This document shows positions 49,558 through 58,125 of a stretch of 64,000 nucleotides of DNA, piece by piece. The position numbers and the translations under genes were made by a program. The notes below the pieces were generated by a model. The model had not been told where the DNA came from. It saw only the letters and a program-made list of their open reading frames with translations, and ran no database searches. The first letter of the stretch is position 1. Every line of letters starts with the position of its first letter. The stretch is from Sphingomonas hengshuiensis (GTDB taxonomy: Bacteria; Pseudomonadota; Alphaproteobacteria; Sphingomonadales; Sphingomonadaceae): contig QFNF01000003.1 of the NCBI GenBank assembly GCA_003240755.1, forward strand, positions 1-64,000. Reading direction: 5' to 3'.

Positions 49558-49925
49558 TCAGGCTTTGCTTGGTTCCTCGAACAACCACGCCTGCGCTTCG
49601 TCCTTGTTGATGAAGAAGCGAAACACGGCGTGGTGGACGTTGGCGCGCTTCGCCTGCAATTTGGGCAGGACGCTGCCGACTTAGACCGCGACCCGACGCA
49701 ACCGGATCGCAGGGTTCTGCATCATCTCGACAAAGCCGGCAACGACATCTTGGCTGTGCACCTTGGCGCCGCTGTAATCGCACAGGCTGACCGGTACGCG
49801 CCCGGTCGCGCGCACCCGTGTCATGGCGGTGGCCAGCGCCGCGGCGAAATCGTCGAGTATGTCGCGCGTCCCTGAACACACGTCTCGATACAGCCACGTT
49901 CCAGATCGACCGTTAGGCTGACCAT
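49558..49925 (-). pseudogene. Broken small protein (frameshift plus in-frame stop)
   Basis: On the minus strand a protein can be traced from ATG 49925 (MVSLTVDLERGCIETCVQGR), then a frameshift near 49872, then RDILDDFAAALATAMTRVRA and VAGFVEMMQNPAIRLRRVAV, an in-frame TAA at 49683-49681, and without loss of frame VGSVLPKLQAKRANVHHAVF, FINKDEAQAWLFEEPSKA and TGA at 49560-49558. The joined product of about 120 residues has the pattern I remember for small SpoIIAA/STAS-like sphingomonad proteins (ending in a KDEAQAWL motif); that family name is not certain. The stop replaces a codon where the alignment simply continues. Confidence 0.65.
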
Positions 49926-50027
49926 CGGCAGGTCCCCGTTTGCTGGAGCCGGCATAGTCGTCGCCCGGTTAACGAACGATGGAAAACGGTGCGGAAGCAA
50001 CCGCCGTCACATATATCCGAACCGATC

Positions 50028-50056
50028 TTGCATGCCGGGAACAAAACGAATACATG
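50028..50056 (+). promoter_or_regulatory. Possible recA promoter
   Basis: TTGCAT (50028-50033) and TACATG (50051-50056) are 17 bases apart, 58 bases before recA. Matches are moderate. I looked for the alphaproteobacterial LexA box GAAC-N7-GAAC from 49960 to 50113 and did not find one. Confidence 0.3.
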
Positions 50057-50113
50057 CAAATCCAACAGGCGCGTTGAACCCTCGGCGCGGTTGCTCTACG
50101 CGAAAGGCTGGAC

Positions 50114-51208
50114 ATGGCGGCAAATCTGAAGGCGGTCGATAGCAGGATGGCGGCGGCAAACGACAAGGCGGCGGGCGAACGGCAAAAGGCGCTCGACGCC
50201 GCGCTGGCGCAGATCGATCGCGCGTTCGGCAAGGGTTCGGCGATGAAGCTGGGCCAGAAGGAGGCGATGCAGGTCGAGGCGATCTCGACCGGGTCGCTCG
50301 GGCTCGACATCGCGCTCGGCGTCGGCGGCTTGCCGCGCGGTCGGGTGATCGAGGTCTATGGGCCGGAAAGCTCGGGCAAGACCACGCTGGCGCTGCACGT
50401 CATCGCCGAGGCGCAGAAGAATGGCGGCACCGCCGCGTTCGTCGATGCCGAACACGCGCTCGACCCGGTCTATGCCAGGAAACTGGGCGTCAACATCGAC
50501 GAACTGATCGTGTCGCAGCCCGATACCGGCGAACAGGCGCTGGAGATCACCGACACGCTGGTCCGTTCGAACGCGATCGACGTGCTGGTCGTCGATTCGG
50601 TCGCGGCGCTGGTGCCCCGTGCCGAGATCGAGGGCGAGATGGGCGACAGCCATGTCGGGCTTCAGGCGCGGCTGATGTCGCAGTCGCTGCGCAAGCTGAC
50701 CGGTTCGATCAGCCGCTCGCGCTGCATGGTGATCTTCATCAACCAGCTCCGCATGAAGATCGGCGTGATGTACGGCAATCCAGAAACCACGACCGGCGGC
50801 AACGCGCTGAAATTCTATGCGTCGGTCCGCCTCGACATCCGTCGTACCGGACAGATCAAGGACCGTGACGAGATCATCGGCAACGCGACCCGTGTGAAGG
50901 TGGTCAAGAACAAGGTCGCCCCGCCGTTCAAGCAGGTCGAATTCGACATCATGTACGGGCAGGGCATTTCGAAGATCGGCGAAATTCTCGACCTCGGCGT
51001 CAAGGCCGGGCTGGTCGAGAAATCGGGCGCATGGTTCAGCTATGACAGTGTCCGGATCGGGCAGGGGCGGGAGAACGCCAAGACGTTTCTGAACGAACAT
51101 CCCGAACTGCGTGACAAGCTGGAGGCGTCGATCCGGCAGCGGACCGAGAAGGTCGCCGAGGAGATGATGACCGGCCCCGATGCCGGGGATGCCGACGACG
51201 AGATGTAG
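50114..51208 (+). CDS. recA: Recombinase RecA
   Basis: A 364-residue ATPase forming filaments on single-stranded DNA and activating LexA cleavage. Seen: [13 protein letters not shown], Walker [38 protein letters not shown], the L2 loop [20 protein letters not shown] and a short acidic C-terminus (GDADDEM). The N-terminus [20 protein letters not shown] is about 15 residues longer than in E. coli. AAAGG lies upstream of the ATG. Intact. Confidence 0.97.
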   Translation: MAANLKAVDSRMAAANDKAAGERQKALDAALAQIDRAFGKGSAMKLGQKEAMQVEAISTGSLGLDIALGVGGLPRGRVIEVYGPESSGKTTLALHVIAEAQKNGGTAAFVDAEHALDPVYARKLGVNIDELIVSQPDTGEQALEITDTLVRSNAIDVLVVDSVAALVPRAEIEGEMGDSHVGLQARLMSQSLRKLTGSISRSRCMVIFINQLRMKIGVMYGNPETTTGGNALKFYASVRLDIRRTGQIKDRDEIIGNATRVKVVKNKVAPPFKQVEFDIMYGQGISKIGEILDLGVKAGLVEKSGAWFSYDSVRIGQGRENAKTFLNEHPELRDKLEASIRQRTEKVAEEMMTGPDAGDADDEM

Positions 51209-51344
51209 GGATCGGGGCGGCGGCCGGTGGGTCGTCGCCCGCTTTCGTCACGGCCGGTGGCCTTTGCGCGGGCCGGGACGGATCGTTTGGCGCGTGTGAC
51301 CTTTGTGACCTTTGCCATTCACAGGGTCTGAAACCGGGGGTTGC

Positions 51345-51989
51345 ATGATCGTTGTTCACCATCTCGAAAACTCGCGCTCGCAGCGGGTGCTCTGGCTCCT
51401 CGAAGAGCTGGGATTGCCCTATGCGGTGAAGCGCTACGAACGGAACAAGGCGACGATGCTCGCGCCGTCCGAACTGCGTCGGATCCATCCGCTGGGCAAG
51501 TCGCCGGTGATCGAGGACGATGGCGCGGGCAGCAGCGGCGGCGCGCTGGTGGTCGCCGAAACCGGGGCGATCGTCGAATATCTGGTCGAAAAGGCCGATG
51601 GCCGGCTGGGGATGCCGGCGCATCGCCGCAACGCACTGCACTACCGCCATTTCCTGCATTATGCCGAAGGCTCGCTGATGCCGCCGCTGCTGGTGAAGCT
51701 GGTGCTCGCCCGTGTGCCGTTGTTCGGCAAGGCGGCGCAAAAGAAGATCCAGCCGATGATCGACGTCCATCTCGATTATGTCGAGGCGCATCTGGCGGCG
51801 CATGACTGGTTCGCGGGCGACGCCATGACCGCCGCCGACATCATGATGAGCTTCCCGCTGGAGGCGGCACGCAGTCGCGCGGGCCTCGACAGGTCGCGTC
51901 CGCACACCATCGCCTGGCTCGACCGCATCCATGCCCGCCCGGCCTATCGCGCCGCCCTCGCGGCGGGCGGCGCCTATGCCTATGCATGA
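51345..51989 (+). CDS. Glutathione S-transferase family protein
   Basis: A 214-residue GST: MIVVHHLENSRSQRVLWLLE, YERNKATMLAPSELRRIHPL, GKSPVIEDDG and AETGAIVEYLVEKADGRLGM in the thioredoxin-like half, then an all-helical half with EAHLAAHDWFAGDAMTAADI. The Ser in NSRSQR takes the catalytic position. ATG 51345 is preferred over an earlier in-frame ATG that gives no family sequence. It differs clearly from the GST at 1478. Substrate unknown. It is the last intact gene before the IS debris. Confidence 0.87.
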   Translation: MIVVHHLENSRSQRVLWLLEELGLPYAVKRYERNKATMLAPSELRRIHPLGKSPVIEDDGAGSSGGALVVAETGAIVEYLVEKADGRLGMPAHRRNALHYRHFLHYAEGSLMPPLLVKLVLARVPLFGKAAQKKIQPMIDVHLDYVEAHLAAHDWFAGDAMTAADIMMSFPLEAARSRAGLDRSRPHTIAWLDRIHARPAYRAALAAGGAYAYA

Positions 51990-52502
51990 CGACTGGCCGA
52001 CGATGCGCGCGACCGCAGCGGAGCGATCCCGGCTGTCCTGACCTGCGCGACCGGCCGGGCGCAGCCGTTGCAGGGGAAAGATGTCCGTCGAGCCGCTCTG
52101 CCTGTCCTGCGGATCGGTTCGGCGATGACGCGGACACCGTATCGCGCTGTTGGTATCGCGCTGTCGCGATGACCGGCCGGTTTCCCCGGTTCGTCCCGCC
52201 GACCTGCTCGTGCCGGGTGCCTATGGCGATGCCGGTGATCGCGGCCGGCATGGCGTTCAGGCGCAAATGCCCCGGCCAAGGCAGCGCCCGGAGAGACCGT
52301 CTCGATCCGGCATCGATGAGGCTCCATTTCGGCCGGTGCTGACGAGGGAACACTGGCACCACCTTATTATGGCATTGGGTGGTCGCAGCGGAAGTTTGCG
52401 ATGGCTAAAAACATGGAAAGATTCAAGTAGCATGACAATCCGGGGTATAATCTCGGACGCCGATCGCCGCAGCGGAAGGGACGTGGCTAATCATCCCCCG
52501 GT
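51990..52502. other. 513-base region without a recognised gene
   Basis: Frames open here have unusual composition and no family motif. A 14-base unit GTATCGCGCTGTTG/CG is repeated in tandem at 52139-52152 and 52153-52166. From about 52360 the base composition becomes clearly less GC-rich than the neighbourhood. A candidate promoter, TTCAAG (52422-52427) and the perfect TATAAT (52446-52451) with an 18-base spacer, points towards the IS3 remnant. The region looks like transposition debris. Confidence 0.4.
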
Positions 52503-52800
52503 TTGACGGACAAAGCGTCGGTTCACGCACGAGTTCAAGCGCGAGCGGTCGCGCTTTGGGAGACGAGCGGTCGGATGCAGACCGAGGTGGCAGCTGAGTT
52601 GGGGATCATGCCGACGACATTGCGTCGCTGGCAGAGCAAATTGCAGGAGAACGGCGCTCCGTCGGCAATCCCGGCGAAGCTGCCAGTATCGACGATGGCC
52701 TCACCGGCGGATCAGGCGTCCGAGATTGCGCGGTTGCGTCGTGAGCTGGACCGGGCGCGGATGAAGCGTGACATCTTAAAACGTATGGCCGCCCCGTCTG
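52503..52800 (+). mobile_element. IS3-family orfA fragment, 3' truncated
   Basis: From TTG 52503 the frame gives, after a short scrambled stretch, AVALWETSGRMQTEVAAELG, IMPTTLRRWQSKLQENG and PADQASEIARLRRELDRARM, the HTH plus leucine-zipper of IS3-type OrfA. At about residue 95 (KRDILKR) family sequence stops and unrelated DNA follows. Codons 5 to about 14 are out of frame: an extra A near 52512 and a lost G near 52545 compensate one another (native KRRFTHEFKRE can be read in the other frame). No orfB is present. Dead remnant. Confidence 0.75.
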
Positions 52801-53047
52801 CAAAGGGGATTTTGAAGTGCTCTGATCAGTCTGCGTCAACATATGCGGTCTCATGGGTGGCCCCATGGCCAAGATGGACATCCGCACGTCTGGAGCCGCA
52901 ATAAAGACGCCGGCAATGAGTGCCATTTTTGAACCGGGCTTTTTTGGGCCGGGCTTTCAGGGCGTCGATCGACTGTCAGGCCATCTTCACGGATCCTTCC
53001 TGCAAACATCGTTGGCCTATGCATGCAGATGCATGCAGCCGATCCTG
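52801..53047. other. End region of the IS110 remnant
   Basis: Non-coding DNA between the IS3 fragment and the IS110 transposase stop; probably the 3' flank of the IS110 element. It includes the short palindromic run GCATGCAGATGCATGC (about 53020-53035). IS110 elements lack long terminal inverted repeats, so the edge cannot be fixed by eye. Confidence 0.4.
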
Positions 53048-53953
53048 TCATACTGCGACTGGGTAGCCGCGTTCGAACGTCGCGTCCTTGCGCAGGGCTG
53101 CCCATGCGATCCGTGCCAGCTTGTTGGCCAGCGCGACGACGATGGCATTGCGGTGGACGCCGCGCTCGATCCATTCCTGTCAGCCAGCGTCCAGCGGGGT
53201 CTCGCTTCGCGCCAGTGAGGGCAATGCCGCGCAGGCACCGTGGATGAGCAAGGTGCGCAGTAGGTGTTGCCTCGCTCGGAGATGCCGAGCAGCCGCGGCT
53301 TGCTTCCGGTGGTGTGTTGTCGGGGGACCAGCCCGAGCCAAGGCCCCAAGATTTCGTGCTTTGGCGAAGCTGCTTGCTCCCATCACCGCTGCGATCAGAG
53401 CGGTTGCGTTCAGTACCCCGACGCCGGGGATGGATGTGAGCCGCCGCGCCGCCGCATCCTTGCGAGCCAACTCGAAAAACTCGTCGTTCAGTGCTTCCAC
53501 CCTGGTATCGAGTTCGCGCCATTCGGCACGCAGTTCCTTCACCAGCCGGCGCAGACGCGGTGACAACGTCGTATCCGAATCGGCCAGCAGGGCATCGATG
53601 CCGAGTTCCAGCTTGCGCCGCCCAACCGGGAAGATGGTCCCCCGCTCCAACAGGATCGCCCGCAGCTGGTTAATCAGGCTTCTGCGCTCGGCGACCAGGC
53701 GGGGCCGGACCCGATGGAGTGTCTGGATGTCCAACTGCTCCTGTGTCTTGAGTTCGACGAAGCGCATCGTCGGGCGCGAGGCGGCCTCGGCGATCCCCTC
53801 GCATCCCAATCATCGTTCTTCTGTGCCTTGACATACGGGCGCACATACTCCGGCGACATCAGTCTGATCTCGTGTCCGTGCGCGGCGAAAAGACGCCCGA
53901 GATTATGGGCGCCGCAGCATGCTTCCATTGCGACCGCGCACGCAGGAAGCTTG
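53048..53953 (-). pseudogene. IS110-family transposase, multiply frameshifted
   Basis: On the minus strand one can read AMEACCGAHNLGRLFAAHGH, RLMSPEYVRPYVKAQKNDD, a frameshift near 53800, then RPTMRFVELKTQEQLDIQTL and TSIPGVGVLNATALIAAVMG in frame to about 53345. A shift there leads to WLGLVPRQHTTGSKPRLLGI and back near 53265 to LRTLLIHGACAALPSLARSE. A further shift leads to VALANKLARIAWAALRKDAT and the natural stop at 53050-53048. DEDD-type N-terminal and transposase_20 C-terminal parts of IS110/IS1111 are recognisable. At least four frameshifts; the N-terminus is replaced by IS3 sequence. Confidence 0.8.
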
Positions 53954-54110
53954 CCATCGATCGCCTGCGGCTTCCATGTCGCGATCATCGTCGGGTGGAT
54001 GCCGTGCCTGGTCGCCAGCTCGGCCAAGGTCAGGTCCCCCCGGATCGCCTCCAGCGTCACCTTGGCCTTGAACTCACTCGTATACCTCTTCCGCGTCGTC
54101 TTTATTGCCG
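53954..54110 (-). mobile_element. Second IS3-family orfA fragment (different subgroup)
   Basis: On the minus strand: KTTRKRYTSEFKAKVTLEAI, RGDLTLAELATRHGIHPTMI and ATWKPQAIDGK, the N-terminal HTH of an IS3 OrfA, fused in frame at about 53954 to the IS110 sequence PACAVAMEACC. The wording differs from the plus-strand fragment at 52503, so two IS3 types were involved. No start codon in the right frame is evident. It ends about 55 bases from the ligU stop. Confidence 0.7.
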
Positions 54111-54164
54111 TCCATGCCTCGCGTCCGGATAGCTCAGCCTCCTGTCCAGAAATCCGGCACTACC

Positions 54165-55220
54165 TCACCCAAAGACCACGCCGTCCATCAGCTTGCGCGC
54201 TGTTCGCAACAGTGCGGCGCTGGCGACGGCGCCGGATGCGTCGAACTCCAGCACGCACGTCATCTCGCCGGTCGGATGCTCGATCGACAGTGTCTTGCGG
54301 TCGCCATCGGGGACACGCGCGACGGCGGCGGCAGGCGATCCGTCCAGCAGGCAGGCGGTCGCCACGCTGACCGCCCCCAGCACGCCGATCGTTGCATGCG
54401 CGCGATGCGGGATGAAGCTGCGGACCGTGACTGCCCCGCCATGCGCCGGGGGGGCGACCAGCATCATCTTCGGCACCGACTTGGCTGTCACGTCGCCCAG
54501 GTTCATCAGGGGCCCTGCCGCCAGCCGGATCGCCTCGATCCTAGCCTTGAGGTCCGCCGCACCGTCCAGCGTCTCGCGATCCTCGTAACCGGTCGCACCC
54601 ACATCCGCCGCGCGCAGGACGACGCAGGGCATGCCATTGTCGATCAGGGTGCAGGCGACCCCCTCGATCGTGTCGATGACGTTTCCACTGGGCAGCAGCG
54701 CGCCGCAAGAAGAGCCCGCCGTGTCGCGGAACGCGAGCGGGACGGGCGCCGCCGTGCCGGGCACGCCATCGATCCGCGCGTCGCCGTCATAGGTCGGCAT
54801 GCCGCCGGGCGTGTGCACGGTGGCGACCGCGATCTGGCCGGTATTCTCCATGTGGATCGCGACGCGCGTCGTTTCGCCGATTGCCTTCACCAGGCCGCGC
54901 TCGATCGCGAACGGGCCGACGCCGGCGAGCATGTTGCCGCAATTCTGTGCGTCGGTAACGATCGCCTGGTCGACGAAGACCTGCAGGAACAGGTAATCGA
55001 CGTCGACCCCCTCGCGCGCTGACCGCGACACGACTGCCACCTTGGAGGTCAGCGGGTCGGCGCCGCCCATGCCGTCGATCTGGCGCAGATCGGGCGATCC
55101 CATCGCGCGCAGCAGGAAAGCGTCGCGCGCCGCCGTATCGCGCGGCAGGTCTTCGGCAAGGAAGAAGCCGCCCTTCGACGTGCCACCGCGCATCCACATG
55201 CAGCGCACGCCTTCACTCAT
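54165..55220 (-). CDS. ligU: 4-oxalomesaconate isomerase/tautomerase LigU (PrpF family)
   Basis: A 351-residue protein of the PrpF/GalD isomerase family. Conserved: [19 protein letters not shown] at the start, [39 protein letters not shown] (Cys) and the second half with [10 protein letters not shown] and [20 protein letters not shown]. The known LigU reaction is the 1,3-allylic isomerisation of 4-oxalomesaconate to the form hydrated by LigJ. Its ATG overlaps the ligK stop by 8 bases; both genes face away from the regulator. Complete. Confidence 0.88.
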   Translation of the reverse strand: MSEGVRCMWMRGGTSKGGFFLAEDLPRDTAARDAFLLRAMGSPDLRQIDGMGGADPLTSKVAVVSRSAREGVDVDYLFLQVFVDQAIVTDAQNCGNMLAGVGPFAIERGLVKAIGETTRVAIHMENTGQIAVATVHTPGGMPTYDGDARIDGVPGTAAPVPLAFRDTAGSSCGALLPSGNVIDTIEGVACTLIDNGMPCVVLRAADVGATGYEDRETLDGAADLKARIEAIRLAAGPLMNLGDVTAKSVPKMMLVAPPAHGGAVTVRSFIPHRAHATIGVLGAVSVATACLLDGSPAAAVARVPDGDRKTLSIEHPTGEMTCVLEFDASGAVASAALLRTARKLMDGVVFG

Positions 55221-55887
55221 AGCGCAGCCCCATTGCGGAAAGCTTGCCGCGCATATCGTAGATGTCGAGTCCCAGCGTGCCTGAGGCAAGCTTCTCGCGC
55301 TTGTCGTCCTCGTTCGCCTCGCGCCTGCGGCCAGCCTCCAGTACGGTGGCCGCGCGAGCGCGGGGCACTACGCAGACCCCGTCGTCGTCCGCGACGATCA
55401 CGTCGCCCGGCGTGATCGCCGCGCCCGCGCATATGATCGGCACGTTGACGTCGCCCAGCGTCGCCTTGACCGTCCCTTGTGCGAACACCGCTTTCGACCA
55501 GACCGGAAAGCCCATGTCGGTAAGGTCGCGGACGTCGCGGACGCCCGCGTCGATCACCAGCCCGCGGCAGCCGCGCGCAATGGCGGAGGTGGCGAGCAGG
55601 TCGCCGAAATAGCCATCCTCGCACGGTGACGTCGGCGCGAGCACGAGGATATCGCCCGGCGCGAGCTGCTCGATCGCGACGTGAACCATCCAGTTGTCAC
55701 CCGGCGGGGCGGAGATGGTGACGGCGCTGCCGGCAATACGCGCGCTAGGGTAGATCGGCCTCAGCCGGCTGGCAAGCAGGCCCGTGCGGCCCTGCGCCTC
55801 GTGCACCGTCGCCACGCCGAGCGCGGCAAGGCCGTCGATCACTGCGCCGTCGGCGCGTTCGATGTTGCGTATCACCCGTCCTGCCAT
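55213..55887 (-). CDS. ligK: 4-carboxy-4-hydroxy-2-oxoadipate aldolase LigK
   Basis: A 224-residue RraA-like class II aldolase. Motifs: [60 protein letters not shown] and GVRDVRDL (Arg/Asp of the active site), then [20 protein letters not shown]. It splits the hydrated product into pyruvate and oxaloacetate, the last step of the 4,5-cleavage route; relatives also decarboxylate oxaloacetate. A GGAGGAGAG site precedes ATG 55887. First gene of the minus-strand pair ligK-ligU. Confidence 0.92.
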   Translation of the reverse strand: MAGRVIRNIERADGAVIDGLAALGVATVHEAQGRTGLLASRLRPIYPSARIAGSAVTISAPPGDNWMVHVAIEQLAPGDILVLAPTSPCEDGYFGDLLATSAIARGCRGLVIDAGVRDVRDLTDMGFPVWSKAVFAQGTVKATLGDVNVPIICAGAAITPGDVIVADDDGVCVVPRARAATVLEAGRRREANEDDKREKLASGTLGLDIYDMRGKLSAMGLRYE

Positions 55888-55935
55888 GTTCGCTCTCCTC
55901 CACCGTCCGCTCGCGCCGGGTCGATGCCGGGACAA

Positions 55936-55977
55936 GTTCGAACATCTGTCGGGCGATAAGTTTTTGCGATACTATCG
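55936..55977. promoter_or_regulatory. Possible LysR operator between ligK and the regulator
   Basis: The 95-base divergent gap holds the perfect 8-mer palindrome GTTCGAAC (55936-55943) and CGATA (55954-55958) with TATCG (55973-55977), a dyad spaced 14 bases apart, just before the regulator start. LysR proteins usually bind such dyads in divergent promoters. A candidate only. Confidence 0.35.
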
Positions 55978-55982
55978 ACGCG

Positions 55983-57185
55983 ATGATCGCACCCTATGAA
56001 CTCAACCTCCGCCACCTGCGCGCTGTGCCGCTGATTGCCAGGCACGGCAGCGTCGTTGCCGCGGCCGGGGTCGCCGGCATTTCGCAACCGGCGCTGACGC
56101 AAGGGCTGGCGAAGCTCGAGCGACTGCTCGGCGCGACGTTGTTCGAGCGGAACGTGGATGGCATGGCGGTGACGGCGGGCGGTGCGGCGCTGGCAGAGCG
56201 CATCGAGGCGGCGATGGTGCACCTGGCGCGTGGCGCCCGGCCGCAGCGCGGAATGGCACGGCCGGAACGCCTGATGACTTCGACCCAGTTGCGCGGTTTC
56301 CTGGCGTTGATCGACGCGGGATCGTTCGCGGCGGCGGAACAGGCGAGCGGCTGGTCGCAACCGGCGATCCATCGCGCGGTTCGCGAGTTCGAGCAACTGT
56401 TCGCCAGCCCGCTGCTCGCGCGGCGCGGACGCGGTGTCACGCTGACCGAGGCGGGCGCGCGGATGGCGCGGGCGGCGCGGCTTGCCGCAGTCGAACTGGC
56501 GGCGGGGATCGAGTCGGTGCAGCCCGACGCTGCCGCGCGCGGTCGGCTGGTGATTGGCGCGATGCCGCTGGCGCGTGCGCGGCTATTACCGGGGGTAATC
56601 GCGCAACTCGTGCGCGAGGCACCGCATGCGCGGATCGAGGTGATCGAAGGATCGTGGCGCGAACTGGTGGAGCCGTTGCGCGACGGCGCAATCGACGTGA
56701 TGGTGGGCGCGCTTCGCCCGCAATCGCCGCCGGACCTCGAACAGATGGTGCTGTTCGACGATCGGCTGGTCGTCGTTGCACGCGCTGGCCATCCGCTGGA
56801 GCGCAGCGCGCCCGGCGTTACAGAATTGTCCGCCTATTCGTGGATCGTGGGTGCGCCTCGTTCGCCGCTCCGCATGCAATGGGAGGCACTGTTCCCCACT
56901 GATGCGCGCCCGGCCGCCCCAATCACCTGTGGGTCGGTAATGACGATCCGCGGCGTACTGCTGGATAGCGACTGTCTGACGCTGTTGTCGCCAGATCAGG
57001 TCTCGGTGGAGATCGCGGCAGGGATGCTGACGACGATCGCCGCTCCATCTGATGGCATGGTGCGGACGATCGGCGCGATCACGCGCAACGATTGGCGCCC
57101 AACTGCGCTGCAGATGCGCTTTCTCGCGCTGCTCCGCGATGCCGGTGCGCGGGCCTCTGCGGCGACAAGAGAATCGCAAAACTGA
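55983..57185 (+). CDS. LysR-family regulator with two helix-turn-helix domains (LigR-like)
   Basis: A 400-residue protein instead of the usual 300. Residues about 8-67 form one LysR-type HTH (LNLRHLRAVPLIARHGSVVA, GISQPALTQGLAKLERLLGA, TLFERNVDGM). Residues about 100-160 form a second (STQLRGFLALIDAGSFAAAE, GWSQPAIHRAVREFEQLFAS, PLLARRGRGVTLTEAGARM). The effector domain follows (about 180-390: GRLVIGAMPLARARLLPGVI). It is divergent from ligKU and 58 bases before the rest of the lig operon, so very probably the local regulator, with an intermediate or protocatechuate as inducer. No stop or shift is seen inside. Confidence 0.85.
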   Translation: MIAPYELNLRHLRAVPLIARHGSVVAAAGVAGISQPALTQGLAKLERLLGATLFERNVDGMAVTAGGAALAERIEAAMVHLARGARPQRGMARPERLMTSTQLRGFLALIDAGSFAAAEQASGWSQPAIHRAVREFEQLFASPLLARRGRGVTLTEAGARMARAARLAAVELAAGIESVQPDAAARGRLVIGAMPLARARLLPGVIAQLVREAPHARIEVIEGSWRELVEPLRDGAIDVMVGALRPQSPPDLEQMVLFDDRLVVVARAGHPLERSAPGVTELSAYSWIVGAPRSPLRMQWEALFPTDARPAAPITCGSVMTIRGVLLDSDCLTLLSPDQVSVEIAAGMLTTIAAPSDGMVRTIGAITRNDWRPTALQMRFLALLRDAGARASAATRESQN

Positions 57186-57243
57186 ATAGCGTGTCGGCGT
57201 TTCGCATTGGCGGCGGCGGCGTGCGCTTCCGCATAGATACCGC

Positions 57244-58125
57244 ATGGAGAGGCGGATTGCCCTGATCGGTTTCGGCGAAGCGGCGCGGGCGTTTGCCCCC
57301 GGCCTCTCGGCCCACCTGTGCGCCTACGACCGCAAGACCGATGCGCCCGACACGCGCGCCGCCGCAGCCTCGGCGATGGCGCAGGCTGGCGTCCGCTGCG
57401 CGGCGGATGCACGCGATGCCGCTGCCGATGCGGATGCAGTCCTGTCGCTCGTCACCGCGGATCAGGCGGTCGTCGCGGCCGGGGCCGGCGACCGCCTGCC
57501 GGACGGTGCGTGGTGGTTCGACATGAACAGCGTAGCCCCCGATACCAAGCGCGCCGCTGCCGCCGCGGTGGCGGCGCGGGGCGGGCGTTATCTGGACGTG
57601 GCGGTGATGGCGCCGGTTCTCCCCCGGCGTACCGCGGTGCCACTGCTGGTCAGCGGGCCGGACGCGCAGGATGGTGCGACGTTCCTGCGTCAACTCGGTT
57701 TTGCCGAGGTGGCGGTTGCGGGCGAAGCGGTCGGCATGGCCTCCGCCATCAAGATGATCCGATCGGTTATGGTAAAGGGGATCGAGGCGCTGAGCGTCGA
57801 ATGTGCGCTCGCGGCCGATGCGGCGGGGGTGCTCGATGCGGTGGTCGCCTCGCTCGACGCGAGCTGGCCCGGCGCCGACTGGCGCGACCGGTTCGATTAC
57901 AATCTCGATCGCGCGATGCTCCACGGCGAGCGGCGGGCGGCCGAGATGGAGGAAGTCGCCGCGACACTCGACGCGCTCGGTACCGGCGCCGCGATGAGCC
58001 GTGCGACCGTGCATCGCCAGCGCGGCGTCGGTACCCTGCACATCGCCCCGCCGCCCGGGCTGAACGCGAAACTGCGTGCGCTGGCCCCGTTCACGCATAT
58101 CCCTGTCGAGGAAGCCGCCGCATGA
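57244..58125 (+). CDS. NAD(P)-binding DUF1932 dehydrogenase of unknown substrate
   Basis: A 293-residue protein. The N-terminal Rossmann fold (ERRIALIGFGEAARAFAPGL) continues with WWFDMNSVAPDTKRAAAAAV and YLDVAVMAPVLPRR, the pattern of beta-hydroxyacid dehydrogenases; the C-terminal DUF1932 half has SAIKMIRSVMVKGIEALSVE with the conserved Lys. Its TGA overlaps the ligJ ATG (ATGA), so it is part of the lig operon. The standard protocatechuate route needs only one dehydrogenase (LigC). Its substrate is unknown. Confidence 0.8.
   Translation: MERRIALIGFGEAARAFAPGLSAHLCAYDRKTDAPDTRAAAASAMAQAGVRCAADARDAAADADAVLSLVTADQAVVAAGAGDRLPDGAWWFDMNSVAPDTKRAAAAAVAARGGRYLDVAVMAPVLPRRTAVPLLVSGPDAQDGATFLRQLGFAEVAVAGEAVGMASAIKMIRSVMVKGIEALSVECALAADAAGVLDAVVASLDASWPGADWRDRFDYNLDRAMLHGERRAAEMEEVAATLDALGTGAAMSRATVHRQRGVGTLHIAPPPGLNAKLRALAPFTHIPVEEAAA

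Noticed and set aside
49537..49875. Plus-strand frame of 112 codons after the hypothetical gene
   Set aside because: It is antisense to the pseudogene, which gives a coherent protein sequence on the minus strand.
48335..49897. 520-codon minus-strand frame opposite the hypothetical gene
   Set aside because: No family motif. The plus-strand frame has the better start, signal-like N-terminus and structure. Only the part at 49558-49925 shows real minus-strand coding, in another frame.
49960..50113. SOS (LexA) box upstream of recA
   Set aside because: Four GAAC tetramers occur, but none is followed by a second GAAC at the required 7-base spacing.
53714..54370. Plus-strand frames across the IS remnants and ligU 3' end
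   Set aside because: They are antisense to recognisable transposase and LigU sequence.
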